From Pseudomonas marginalis (GTDB lineage Bacteria > Pseudomonadota > Gammaproteobacteria > Pseudomonadales > Pseudomonadaceae), in the NCBI RefSeq assembly GCF_001645105.1, contig NZ_LKEG01000046.1:35158-76590 (forward strand): a stretch of DNA of 41,433 nucleotides, in the 5' to 3' direction. The position numbers and the translations under genes were made by a program. The notes beneath the pieces were generated by a model. The model was not told where the DNA came from and ran no database searches. It saw only the letters and a list, made by a program, of their open reading frames with translations. Position 1 is the first letter of the stretch. Every line of letters begins with the position of its first letter. This document shows positions 24,272 through 31,939 of the stretch, in pieces.

Positions 24272-26343
24272 AATTATGTATTGCGGCCGTGCTGCTGGTG
24301 CCCTGTGGCGTCGTGCATGGCGATCCCCGTTACACCCAAAGCGATTTCGGCGGCGTGGGCTTGCTGCAAACCCCCACCGCGCGCATGGCCCCCACCGGCG
24401 AACTCAGCGTCAATGCCAACCGCACCGAACCCTACAGCCGCTACAGTTTTTCGGCGCAGCCCCTGGACTGGCTGGAAGGCACCTTTCGCTACACTGCGAT
24501 CACCAACCGTCCCTATGGCGCCGAGTCGTTCAGCGGCGGCCAGAGTTACAAGGACAAGGCTGTCGACGCCAAGGTGCGCCTGTATCAGGAGACTCACTGG
24601 CTGCCCCAAGTGGCGTTGGGGTTCATGGACTTGGGCGGCACCGGGCTGTTTTCCAGCGAATACCTGGTGGCCAGCAAACGCTACGGCGATTTTGATTTCA
24701 GCGCCGGTATCGCCTGGGGTTACCTGGGCAGCCGGGGTGACTTGGGTAACCCGTTGGGCGCGCTGGACGATCGTTTCGACGAGCGGCCCACCGCCGAGGG
24801 TTCCGGCAGTTTTTCCAATGGCTACTTTCGCGGCCGCCCCGCGCTGTTTGGCGGCATCGCCTACCAGACGCCCTGGACGCCGCTGAGCCTCAAGCTCGAA
24901 GTGGAAGGCAACGACTACAAGAACGAACCGCGGGACAACCGCTTTCGCCAGGATTCGCCGCTCAACGTCGGTATGGTCTACAAGCTCGCCGACTCCATCG
25001 ACCTGAGTGCTGCCTGGGAGCGGGGTAATACCGCGATGTTCGGCATCACCCTGCACACCAATTTCGTCAGCCGCAAGGCACCGGTGAAAACCTACGACCC
25101 ACCGGCGCCCAAGTTACCGAGCGTGGCACCACCCACGCCACCGGAGCAGGTTGATTGGGCCGCTGTGTCCCAACGCCTGCACGACAATGCCGGCTACACC
25201 GTGCAACGCATCACGCAACGCGGGCCGGAGCTGTTGGTGTATGGCGAACAGCAGCGCTATTTCTACAGCGCCAAGGCGGTGGGGCGCGCCAGCCGGATCC
25301 TCGACAACAGCGTGAATGACCAGATCGATTGGTTCACCCTGGTCAGCGAACGCTATGCCATGGGCATCGAGGAAACCAGTGTGCCCCGCGAGACCTTTCG
25401 CGAGGTGGTCAACCACCGTGAAGAGCTGCAGGCCCTGCACCGCCAGGTCGAGGTCAATCGCGCCAGCGAGCGCGCGCAAACGGTGCTCTACACCCAGCCG
25501 CCGACACCCTTCAGCTATGGCGCAGGCCTGGGCTACAAACAGAACGTCGGCGGGCCGGATGGCTTGCTCTATCAGGTTTCCGCCGACTTCGACGGCGAAT
25601 ACCGCTTCACCCGCACGACCTGGTGGAGCGGCATGTTGAGCGTCAACCTGCTAAACAACTACGACGGTTTTACCTACGATGCACCCACGGGTCTGCCACG
25701 GGTACGCACCGACCTGCGCAAGTACATGACCAGCGCCGACGTGACGTTGCCGACCTTCCAACTCAACCATGCGCAGCACCTGGATCAGGACGTGTACGGC
25801 ATGGTCTATGGCGGCTTGCTGGAGTCGATGTATGCCGGGGTCGGCAGTGAAGTGCTGTACCGGCCGATGGGCAAGGGATGGGCAGTGGGCGCGGACCTGA
25901 ACTATGTGCGCCAACGTGGTTTCGAGCAGGATTTCAGCCTGCGCGATTACCGCACGGTCACCGGGCATATCACCGGCTATACCGATCTGCCGTTCAACCT
26001 GCAGGGTGCGTTGAGCGTCGGCCGCTACTTGGCCAGGGACTGGGGCGCAACGTTGGACCTGTCGCGGCAATTCAACAACGGTGTGCGTATCGGCGCGTGG
26101 ATCACCCGTACCAACGTGTCCAAGGAAGCGTTTGGCGAAGGCAGCTTCGACAAGGGCCTCTACCTGTCCATTCCGTTCGATGAGTTGATGAGCCTGTCGA
26201 CCATGCGCCGCGCCAACTTGGTGTGGGCACCGCTGACCCGCGATGGCGGGGCACGCTTGAATCGCGCGTATTCGCTGCATTCGATGACGGATGGACGCGA
26301 CAGTGAACTGTTCTACCAGAACATCGATAAAATCACGGAGTAA
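24268..26343 (+). CDS. yjbH: YjbH/GfcD-like outer-membrane beta-barrel protein
   Basis: Large exported protein of 691 aa, near the length of E. coli YjbH. It uses a TTG start at 24268 overlapping the yjbG stop. A signal peptide (about 1-18) precedes alternating aromatic/polar strands typical of barrels. The N-terminal part starts DFGGVGLLQTPTARMAPTGE and the C-terminal part (from about 400) has further barrel strands. GfcD/YjbH proteins have been modelled as having two barrels joined by a soluble middle domain. It is the last gene of the + strand operon, 172 bases from the convergent wcaJ. Confidence 0.9.
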   Translation: MKLCIAAVLLVPCGVVHGDPRYTQSDFGGVGLLQTPTARMAPTGELSVNANRTEPYSRYSFSAQPLDWLEGTFRYTAITNRPYGAESFSGGQSYKDKAVDAKVRLYQETHWLPQVALGFMDLGGTGLFSSEYLVASKRYGDFDFSAGIAWGYLGSRGDLGNPLGALDDRFDERPTAEGSGSFSNGYFRGRPALFGGIAYQTPWTPLSLKLEVEGNDYKNEPRDNRFRQDSPLNVGMVYKLADSIDLSAAWERGNTAMFGITLHTNFVSRKAPVKTYDPPAPKLPSVAPPTPPEQVDWAAVSQRLHDNAGYTVQRITQRGPELLVYGEQQRYFYSAKAVGRASRILDNSVNDQIDWFTLVSERYAMGIEETSVPRETFREVVNHREELQALHRQVEVNRASERAQTVLYTQPPTPFSYGAGLGYKQNVGGPDGLLYQVSADFDGEYRFTRTTWWSGMLSVNLLNNYDGFTYDAPTGLPRVRTDLRKYMTSADVTLPTFQLNHAQHLDQDVYGMVYGGLLESMYAGVGSEVLYRPMGKGWAVGADLNYVRQRGFEQDFSLRDYRTVTGHITGYTDLPFNLQGALSVGRYLARDWGATLDLSRQFNNGVRIGAWITRTNVSKEAFGEGSFDKGLYLSIPFDELMSLSTMRRANLVWAPLTRDGGARLNRAYSLHSMTDGRDSELFYQNIDKITE

Positions 26344-26424
26344 CGGGTGGGGTCGTGTTCAAGTGTGGGAGGGAGCAAGCCCTAATACCAGTCAGTTAAG
26401 GGCGAACACTGTACCTGTGGCGAG

Positions 26425-26511
26425 GGAGCTTGTCGCACCGTCCCGTTGGGCCGCGAAGCGGCCCTAAAATAGGACTGCTGCGCAGTCCAACGGGACGATT
26501 CGACAAGCTCC
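26425..26511. repeat. REPIN forming a three-armed hairpin between convergent genes
   Basis: Outer arms of 25 bases (26425-26449 and 26487-26511) are inverted repeats with three mismatches. Inside are two perfect 7-bp hairpins: GGGCCGC-GAA-GCGGCCC (26448-26464) and GGACTGC-TGC-GCAGTCC (26472-26488). Together these would give a cloverleaf-like structure. A truncated relative (GTGTGGGAGGGAGCAAGCCC) lies at 26363-26382. The sequence type matches P. fluorescens REP families. It separates yjbH and wcaJ and may stop transcription in both directions. Confidence 0.8.
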
Positions 26512-26516
26512 AGCGC

Positions 26517-27908
26517 TCAGTAGATATCCTTGGATAAAAGCGTAAACGGCGTCTTCAGCAGAATCTTGATGTCCAGCCACAGCGACCAGGTATTGATGTA
26601 ACGCAGGTCGATATCCACGCGCCGCTGCATCTTCTCCAGGGTCTCGGTCTCACCCCGGCAGCCACTGACCTGTGCCAGGCCGGTGATGCCGGGCTTGATG
26701 CGATGGCGCGCCATGTAGGCGTGAATCTTCCCCGAGTAGAAGTCATTGTGGGCAATCGCGTGGGGACGCGGGCCGACCAGGGCCATATTGCCCTGCAGCA
26801 CGTTGAACAGCTGCGGCAATTCATCGATGGAGGTACGGCGGATAAACCGGCCGACCGGGGTGATGCGTGAGTCGTTGCGGCTGGCCTGGCGCACCTCGTG
26901 ATCGTCATGCACGCGCATCGAGCGGAACTTCCACACCTTGATCACCTGGCCATTCCAGCCATGGCGGTCCTGCTTGAAAATCACCGGGCCGGGGGAGGTG
27001 AGCTTGATCAACACCGCAAACAGCAGCAACAACGGGCTCAACACCAGGATGGCCAGCAAGGCCAGGCTCTTGTCCAGCAATGACTTGCTCAGCGCCGCAG
27101 TGGGGCGGCTGGTCAGCGGGCTTTCATTGAGGAAGATCGCCGGCAGACCATCGACTTCGGCCACGCAATGATTGAGCAGCAGCATGTTGTTGAGGTCGGG
27201 CACCCAGATCACATCCACATTGATCTCCAGCAGGTTGAGGTAGAGCGCCTCGATGTGGGTCGCGTCCTGCAACGAGTGGGTGATGTAGAGCCGGCGAATA
27301 CCGTGCTGCCGGATCAGGTGCGGCAATTGCGGCAGCTCGCCGAGTATCTGTGGGTGTGCGTCCTGGGCTGCCTCGGTGTGGCTGCCGACCAGACCCACCA
27401 ACGGCGAGTGTTTCTGGCGAGACAAGGTGTTCGCAAGGTCGACCGCGAGTTTGCCGGTGCCCACGATCAATGACTTGTGCCGTTGGTAAAGTTGCCGATG
27501 GTAATACCGCGACAGGCTGTGCAAGGGGATATAGCACAGCGCCAACAGTGGGTAACTGACAGCGCCCCACAACAACAGAATCTCCAGGGGAAACAATGAA
27601 CTGGCATTGCAGGCAACACCCACCGCGAACACGATACCCACGGTAAGTAACCAACCCATGAACAGTCGCCCAAGGCCCACGCCATAGTCATCTTTCTTAC
27701 TGTAGACATCACAGAAGGTATAAGCCGGTAGCGACGCCAGTAGGGTGAAGGCCGCCAGGATTCGATAGTTATAATCAAGTTGGCCGGTCTTCAAAGACAC
27801 CAACATAAACAACAGTGTTACAACTAAGCCCGATGCGAGCGTCCATTGTCCCCAGAACGTCAAACCCTTAGGGGCCAGGTGGCGATGCATTCTAGTATTA
27901 TTCAGCAT
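26517..27908 (-). CDS. wcaJ: Undecaprenyl-phosphate glucose phosphotransferase WcaJ
   Basis: Initiating glycosyltransferase of 463 aa that moves glucose-1-phosphate from UDP-glucose to undecaprenyl phosphate. The N-terminal half has about four membrane helices and a CoA-binding-like middle domain (SLIVGTGKLAVDLAN). The C-terminal catalytic domain is highly conserved: KFRSMRVHDDHEVRQASRND, RRTSIDELPQLFNVLQGNM, VGPRPHAIAHN, KPGITGLAQVSGCRGETETL. ATG at 27908 has GGGAG about 8 bases upstream; a GTG at 27932 is less likely. It is on the strand opposite to the rest of the pathway and in the same direction as the regulator operon upstream. Confidence 0.95.
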   Translation of the reverse strand: MLNNTRMHRHLAPKGLTFWGQWTLASGLVVTLLFMLVSLKTGQLDYNYRILAAFTLLASLPAYTFCDVYSKKDDYGVGLGRLFMGWLLTVGIVFAVGVACNASSLFPLEILLLWGAVSYPLLALCYIPLHSLSRYYHRQLYQRHKSLIVGTGKLAVDLANTLSRQKHSPLVGLVGSHTEAAQDAHPQILGELPQLPHLIRQHGIRRLYITHSLQDATHIEALYLNLLEINVDVIWVPDLNNMLLLNHCVAEVDGLPAIFLNESPLTSRPTAALSKSLLDKSLALLAILVLSPLLLLFAVLIKLTSPGPVIFKQDRHGWNGQVIKVWKFRSMRVHDDHEVRQASRNDSRITPVGRFIRRTSIDELPQLFNVLQGNMALVGPRPHAIAHNDFYSGKIHAYMARHRIKPGITGLAQVSGCRGETETLEKMQRRVDIDLRYINTWSLWLDIKILLKTPFTLLSKDIY

Positions 27909-28154
27909 AGTTCTGCTCCCGGTGGTGACCACACACGTGGTGGCAGGGCTTGATCACGCGGCGCAATACCGCACTAAAACAACAGGCACGCGCAGGCGCG
28001 TACCCATGGATAGTAATGAAGGGCAGGGGGCATTGGCTGACGACTTATAACAAGGTCGGCGTAATGTGATCAGCAGGGAGTGTTATAAAAGGACGGGTAT
28101 AAGCGTGTGTTAATAGGCAGGGTGAATGATAAGGTGATCGTTATTTTTATATAG
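27909..28154 (-). promoter_or_regulatory. wcaJ upstream region with palindrome
   Basis: Non-coding 246 bases between the end of the winged-helix gene and wcaJ. It holds a perfect palindrome ACGCGC-AG-GCGCGT (27988-28001), GTTATTTTT (28140-28148, + strand) close to the regulator stop, and TTATAA-containing stretches around 28048 and 28084. A separate wcaJ promoter is likely because no coupling to the upstream gene is seen. I cannot fix the -35/-10. Confidence 0.45.
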
Positions 28155-28814
28155 TTAACGGCGTGACTGAGCCAGCTCGAGCGGCTTCTTGATTTTTTGC
28201 GTCAGGCAATAACCACGGTTTCTGACGGCGCGAAACAAACGCTCACCGTCGTTGGCGCGCTTGAACTTTTCCTGCAGCCGGCTCAGGCACATTTCCAGCC
28301 CGCGATATAACTCGGGTTCTCGGCCTATATTACGGATGAGCTCCTCTTTGCTGACCACGCGTTCTTCATGGTGGAGCATTTTTTTAATCAGCGCGGATTC
28401 AATGGTGGTCAATGAAATACGCAGGCTGCCCTTGACCAGGGTGCGATCATGTTGGGTCAGCAGCCAAAAATCCTGTGGGTACTGCTGAGTGCGCTCAGGG
28501 TTTATTTCCGGAGGTGGAGTATGGTTATTCGGCGCGCTGTCATGATCCTTTGGCAGGGGCACTCTGGATTCTTGTCTCACAGCGTTAAAAGGGTGTGATG
28601 GTAAGATGCGGGTATGGGTAATGACGTAGGTATTCAGGCGCGGGGTGGTATTGGGGCTGGCAGACCGTGGGTTGAATAACAGCTGTTCAGCGTCTGCGTG
28701 GCTTGTCGCCGCTGCGTTTACATCGTAGTAGAACAACTCGGCATTGGGGGTGAAGTCGTGCAATGCGATAGCGGGAAGTGTGGGCGTGAAGGCGTATTTC
28801 TTGAGGGAGCTCAT
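28155..28814 (-). CDS. Orphan winged-helix (OmpR/CadC-type) regulator
   Basis: Protein of 219 aa from ATG at 28814 (GGTGGA upstream); a longer reading to 28946 runs into the previous gene and is unlikely. The C-terminal domain (about 115-208) is an OmpR-type DNA-binding winged helix: VVSKEELIRNIGREPELYRG, CLSRLQEKFKRANDGERLFR, VRNRGYCL. The N-terminal ~110 residues are rich in Pro, Asn and Thr, show no receiver fold and have no membrane segment, so any signal input is unclear. It is the third gene of the regulator operon, next to wcaJ, and a probable transcription factor for the capsule genes (inference). Confidence 0.83.
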   Translation of the reverse strand: MSSLKKYAFTPTLPAIALHDFTPNAELFYYDVNAAATSHADAEQLLFNPRSASPNTTPRLNTYVITHTRILPSHPFNAVRQESRVPLPKDHDSAPNNHTPPPEINPERTQQYPQDFWLLTQHDRTLVKGSLRISLTTIESALIKKMLHHEERVVSKEELIRNIGREPELYRGLEMCLSRLQEKFKRANDGERLFRAVRNRGYCLTQKIKKPLELAQSRR

Positions 28815-28845
28815 AGTGTCCACCGAGAGTAGGAAGGCGCAGTTG

Positions 28846-29541
28846 TTATAGGCAGTCAGCAGGGGAGTAATAACCGCCCTGAAAGTATTCGAAAGGCAGG
28901 TGTTTAGCCAGCAAAGCACTGTCGGCAAACTCGACAGTGTCGGCAATAAAACACACCCGCGCCGTATTGATCAGCACCAGCATGCGGTCGTAGAGCCGAT
29001 CGAACAGGTCGGAGCGTGTATTCAGGCTCAGCCGCAGGGCGGAATCCGGGAAGGGCATTTTTATGTAGTTGTAGAGTTCGAGATCGATCAGCAGGTCGGC
29101 CTGCTTTGTATCAAGTCTGTAATTGTTGTAGGCGAGGGTGATGCCGCATTGGTCTTTCAATTTATATAACTGGCGCACCATGGCCCTGCGTTCGACCGGG
29201 CTGGGCAGGGCATCCAGGGGGTTGTCGATGCAGAGGGTCAAGGGAGGGCTGTGCTTCTCCAGTGATTGGGCAGTCTGAACAATTTGTTTGTGCAGGTCTG
29301 CGTTCATTAAGGCGGCTTGGTCAATGTGCAGGAACTTATGACTGCGCGAAGGAGGGGAGACGCTGCGCTGTATATCTATACGGTGTAGCGCTTCCTTATA
29401 GGCAGTTTCAGGTAACGCGCGATTGTGCGGCCACGCAATGCGGATTTCACTGCCCCAGAGTGCATGGCTGCGATCAACGATAGCCTGCCTGACAATGTTG
29501 AAGTCCACCGAGTGGGCAGGGGAGATTTTCTCGCTATTCAC
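28846..29541 (-). CDS. Catalytically degenerate EAL-domain protein
   Basis: Protein of 231 aa whose whole length follows the EAL phosphodiesterase fold, with key residues lost. IVRQAIVDRSHALWGSEIRI matches the family start QPIVDL...GAEALLRW, with EAL changed to EIR (about 33-35). The metal-binding DDFG is replaced by NNYR (139-142). YLKIDRSF has become YIKMPFPD, and VAEGVET has become IADTVEF. The closing HLPFEYFQGGYYSPA is a clear EAL-type C-terminus. Hydrolysis of c-di-GMP is therefore not expected. Binding of nucleotide or of a partner protein is likelier. It starts 8 bases before the upstream gene ends and is 31 bases from the downstream regulator. Confidence 0.8.
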   Translation of the reverse strand: MNSEKISPAHSVDFNIVRQAIVDRSHALWGSEIRIAWPHNRALPETAYKEALHRIDIQRSVSPPSRSHKFLHIDQAALMNADLHKQIVQTAQSLEKHSPPLTLCIDNPLDALPSPVERRAMVRQLYKLKDQCGITLAYNNYRLDTKQADLLIDLELYNYIKMPFPDSALRLSLNTRSDLFDRLYDRMLVLINTARVCFIADTVEFADSALLAKHLPFEYFQGGYYSPADCL

Positions 29542-30262
29542 GATTCGACCGCTCCTTGGCGGATTGGAAATGGCCGGTGCATATAAGACCCCGGCTTAGT
29601 TTGTACCCATAACCGCGAATATTCTGGATGATGTTTTCACCGTAGTGCGCCTTGATTTTACTGCGCAGTCGGCTGATAGACTTTTCCATCGCTCTGGAGT
29701 CGTAGTATTTGGTATTCAAACCCATGACGGCGGCGATCTCGTTGTGACTGAGCAGTCGCCGTTGGATAAGGGCTTCTAATACACTCATTTCAACAAAGGA
29801 TATTTCCAGTTTTTTGCCGTCGCCATAAATGCACATGCGGTCTTGATCGAGTACCAAGCCACACTGATTCAGTCGTGCACTCTCGCTGAGGAATGCATCA
29901 AACAGGCTCAATTTTTTCTCAGGGGGGGTGTCGACCACCTTGATGCAGTAATCCGCGCCTGCCAGGTAGTATTTTGTTTTGCTCAGGGTTGAGGCAAAGG
30001 TGACAACGACAAATATCGTGCAGCCGGGATTGTTGTTTCTGGTCTTTCTTATTATGTCCAGTGTCTGGCTACTGGCCGAGGGTGTGTCAATTTCTATGAT
30101 GATCGCGCGGTAGTTTTCGTGGCTTTCCTGGGTGTCAATGAGTTGTTCGTAGTAACGTGTATCGACTTTCAAATCATCCGTTACAGTGCGAACTATAAAC
30201 TCCCGAAAGTCCTCCGATTTCGATTGAGTCCGTGCAATAGCGAGGACGTTGGAAAAATGCAT
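29534..30262 (-). CDS. Response-regulator-like protein with pseudo-receiver and winged helix
   Basis: Protein of 242 aa. Residues about 1-128 follow the alternating strand-helix pattern of a receiver. The phospho-acceptor position is Glu57 (IIIEIDTP aligned to the usual LLDLMMP), the acidic pocket at the end of strand 1 is missing (VLAIART), while Thr88 and Lys108 remain. Residues about 139-225 form an OmpR-type winged helix (EISFVEMSVLEALI; AMEKSISRLRSKIKA; IRGYGYKL). Glu in place of Asp often mimics the phosphorylated state, so the protein may be active without a kinase (inference). ATG at 30262 has GGGAG 6 bases upstream; GTG at 30265 is an alternative. It is the first gene of a three-gene operon. 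Confidence 0.82.
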   Translation of the reverse strand: MHFSNVLAIARTQSKSEDFREFIVRTVTDDLKVDTRYYEQLIDTQESHENYRAIIIEIDTPSASSQTLDIIRKTRNNNPGCTIFVVVTFASTLSKTKYYLAGADYCIKVVDTPPEKKLSLFDAFLSESARLNQCGLVLDQDRMCIYGDGKKLEISFVEMSVLEALIQRRLLSHNEIAAVMGLNTKYYDSRAMEKSISRLRSKIKAHYGENIIQNIRGYGYKLSRGLICTGHFQSAKERSNRE

Positions 30263-30287
30263 CACCTACTCCCTTTTCCGGCATGCA
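30258..30287 (-). promoter_or_regulatory. Leader with GGA motifs over the ribosome-binding site (candidate Rsm/Csr site)
   Basis: On the minus strand, CCGGAAAAGGGAGTAGGTG precedes ATG. It carries one GGA at 30279-30277 and a second inside the Shine-Dalgarno GGGAG at 30272-30270. TGCAT (30287-30283) can pair with ATGCA at the start codon (30262-30258), placing both GGA motifs and the ribosome-binding site in the loop. RsmA/RsmE/CsrA proteins bind GGA in loops and block translation, so post-transcriptional control of the regulator operon is plausible. Confidence 0.5.
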
Positions 30288-30619
30288 AGGCCGTCAGTTC
30301 ATTCGCTGCCAGCGTTTAGATACTAATCGAATTGATTCCGCTAAAACGTGACAAATTTTAACATTCGCCACTTTATTTGCAGCGGGCGGAGCGAGGGGAG
30401 AGGGGGTGTTGCGGGGAAAATTGTACGATGTTGCACATAGGCTAGTGCAGTTTTTAGTGTTCGATAAAAATTTTTAGGTCAATGGTTAGCGCCGGCGGGC
30501 GGTTAAATTTTATCAATAATAAGGGCGGCTACATGCCCCCTTTCAAACTCACAGGCTGTACCGTCTAACTCAGCCTCCACACGCGGACGCGTAGCTGAGC
30601 AACTCAAGTTCCCCACGGC
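30266..30619. other. 354-base intergenic region upstream of the regulator operon
   Basis: No convincing gene. On the side near 30266 it must hold the minus-strand promoter of the regulator operon; an AATC-N5-GATT palindrome (30325-30337) could be an operator. On the other side it holds the 3' region of the histidine kinase: a hairpin at 30569-30599 (CTCAGC...GCTGAG with inner ACGCG-GA-CGCGT) and a second imperfect hairpin at 30521-30543 followed on the minus strand by an AT-rich stretch. Either could end the kinase transcript, but neither has a good T-run. The middle (30380-30480) shows nothing I can name. Confidence 0.5.
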
Positions 30620-31939
30620 TTAAAACCCAAGGCGAATCTCGGCACATAATCCACCTCCCGAACGATTGCTCAAGGTCAACGACCCGCCTATGGCGACGGT
30701 CAGTTGCTGCGCAATCGCCAGCCCCAGGCCCGTACCACCGGTACCGCGATTGCGAGAGCTTTCCACCCGGTAAAACGGCTGCATCACCTGCACCAGTTCA
30801 TCCTCGGCAATCCCCGGCCCGCGATCCAGCACCTTGATCGACAGTTCCCCGCTTGTCGTCGAGCCCACTACCAGCTCTGCACTGCCTGCGAACTTCAGGG
30901 CGTTGTCCACCAGGTTCACCAGCACCCGGCGCAGGGCGTGGGGGCGAGTGTCGAGTACCACCGCGCTTTTGCCGGACAGGCTCACCTGCTTGTGCATGTC
31001 CTGATAGTCAAACACCAGGCTGTCGAGAAACGCATCGAGGTTGATTCGGTGGCTGGCTTCGCTGGCGCCATGAACGCTGCGCGCATAGGCCACGCCTTCG
31101 CGCACCAAATGTTCCATTTCGCCGAGGTCGCTCCAGAGTTTGTCGCGGTCGGCGGAGTCTTCCATGAATTCGGCACGCAATTTCATGCGGGTTATCGGGG
31201 TTTGCAAGTCATGGGAAATCGCCGCCAGAATCTGCATGCGTTCCTTGAGGTATTCGGCGATGCGCTGTTGCATGGCATTGAACGCGGCGGCGGCATGCGC
31301 GACTTCCGTCGGGCCGGTTTCGTCCAGCGCAGTGGGGTGGGCGTTCGGGTCGAGGGTCTCTACCGCCCGCGCCAAACGGGTCAGGGGGCGGATGGCCAGG
31401 CGCACGGCGAACCACGTGCAGCCCAGCAGCAGCGCAAGCTGGAGCACCAGCACCACGGGCAGCCAGTAGGCGACGGGCACAGCCGCAGGACGCACGTCGA
31501 GGGTGATCGGGCTGCCATCGGCCAGGGTCAGGTGCGCCTGGAAATGCTTTTGCAGGCCGGGGATGTCACGGAAGGTCAGCGCGTAGTGTTCGCCCAGCGC
31601 GTCCGCAATCGAGGTGGCGGCCATGGGCATATCGTCGCTGCGCATCGGCTCGCCGGTTTCGCCGGCATGGAGCAGGTACCGATAATTCTGCCGGTCGAGG
31701 CGCGGCAGCCAGCTGGCGCGTTCGTTGGCGGGGAGACGGTCGAGGATGGCGACTGAGGTGGAGACATCGTTTTCCAGGTTGCCCAACATGGCGGTGCGCG
31801 CGCTGATATAGCGCTCGTAGAACTGCGCACTGAACGACAACCCATGGGCGCACACCAGGCTGATCAAGAAGATCAGTGACAACTGCGACGCCAACGTGCG
31901 CGGCCAGCCCAAGCGCAGCCTCATAAACCGTGGCGTCAT
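30620..31939 (-). CDS. Sensor histidine kinase (OmpR-type two-component system)
   Basis: Inner-membrane kinase of 439 aa with TM1 at about 16-36, a periplasmic sensor of about 120 residues, TM2 at about 157-178 and a HAMP linker. The phospho-acceptor is His243 in ISHDLQTPITRMKLR. The ATPase domain has N-box Asn346 (NLVDNALKFA), G1 DRGPGIAEDE (372-381) and the RGTGGTGLGLAIAQQL G2 region. The start overlaps the response regulator stop by ATGA. All catalytic motifs are intact. The stimulus is not deducible; the sensor has no recognised ligand domain. Confidence 0.93.
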   Translation of the reverse strand: MTPRFMRLRLGWPRTLASQLSLIFLISLVCAHGLSFSAQFYERYISARTAMLGNLENDVSTSVAILDRLPANERASWLPRLDRQNYRYLLHAGETGEPMRSDDMPMAATSIADALGEHYALTFRDIPGLQKHFQAHLTLADGSPITLDVRPAAVPVAYWLPVVLVLQLALLLGCTWFAVRLAIRPLTRLARAVETLDPNAHPTALDETGPTEVAHAAAAFNAMQQRIAEYLKERMQILAAISHDLQTPITRMKLRAEFMEDSADRDKLWSDLGEMEHLVREGVAYARSVHGASEASHRINLDAFLDSLVFDYQDMHKQVSLSGKSAVVLDTRPHALRRVLVNLVDNALKFAGSAELVVGSTTSGELSIKVLDRGPGIAEDELVQVMQPFYRVESSRNRGTGGTGLGLAIAQQLTVAIGGSLTLSNRSGGGLCAEIRLGF

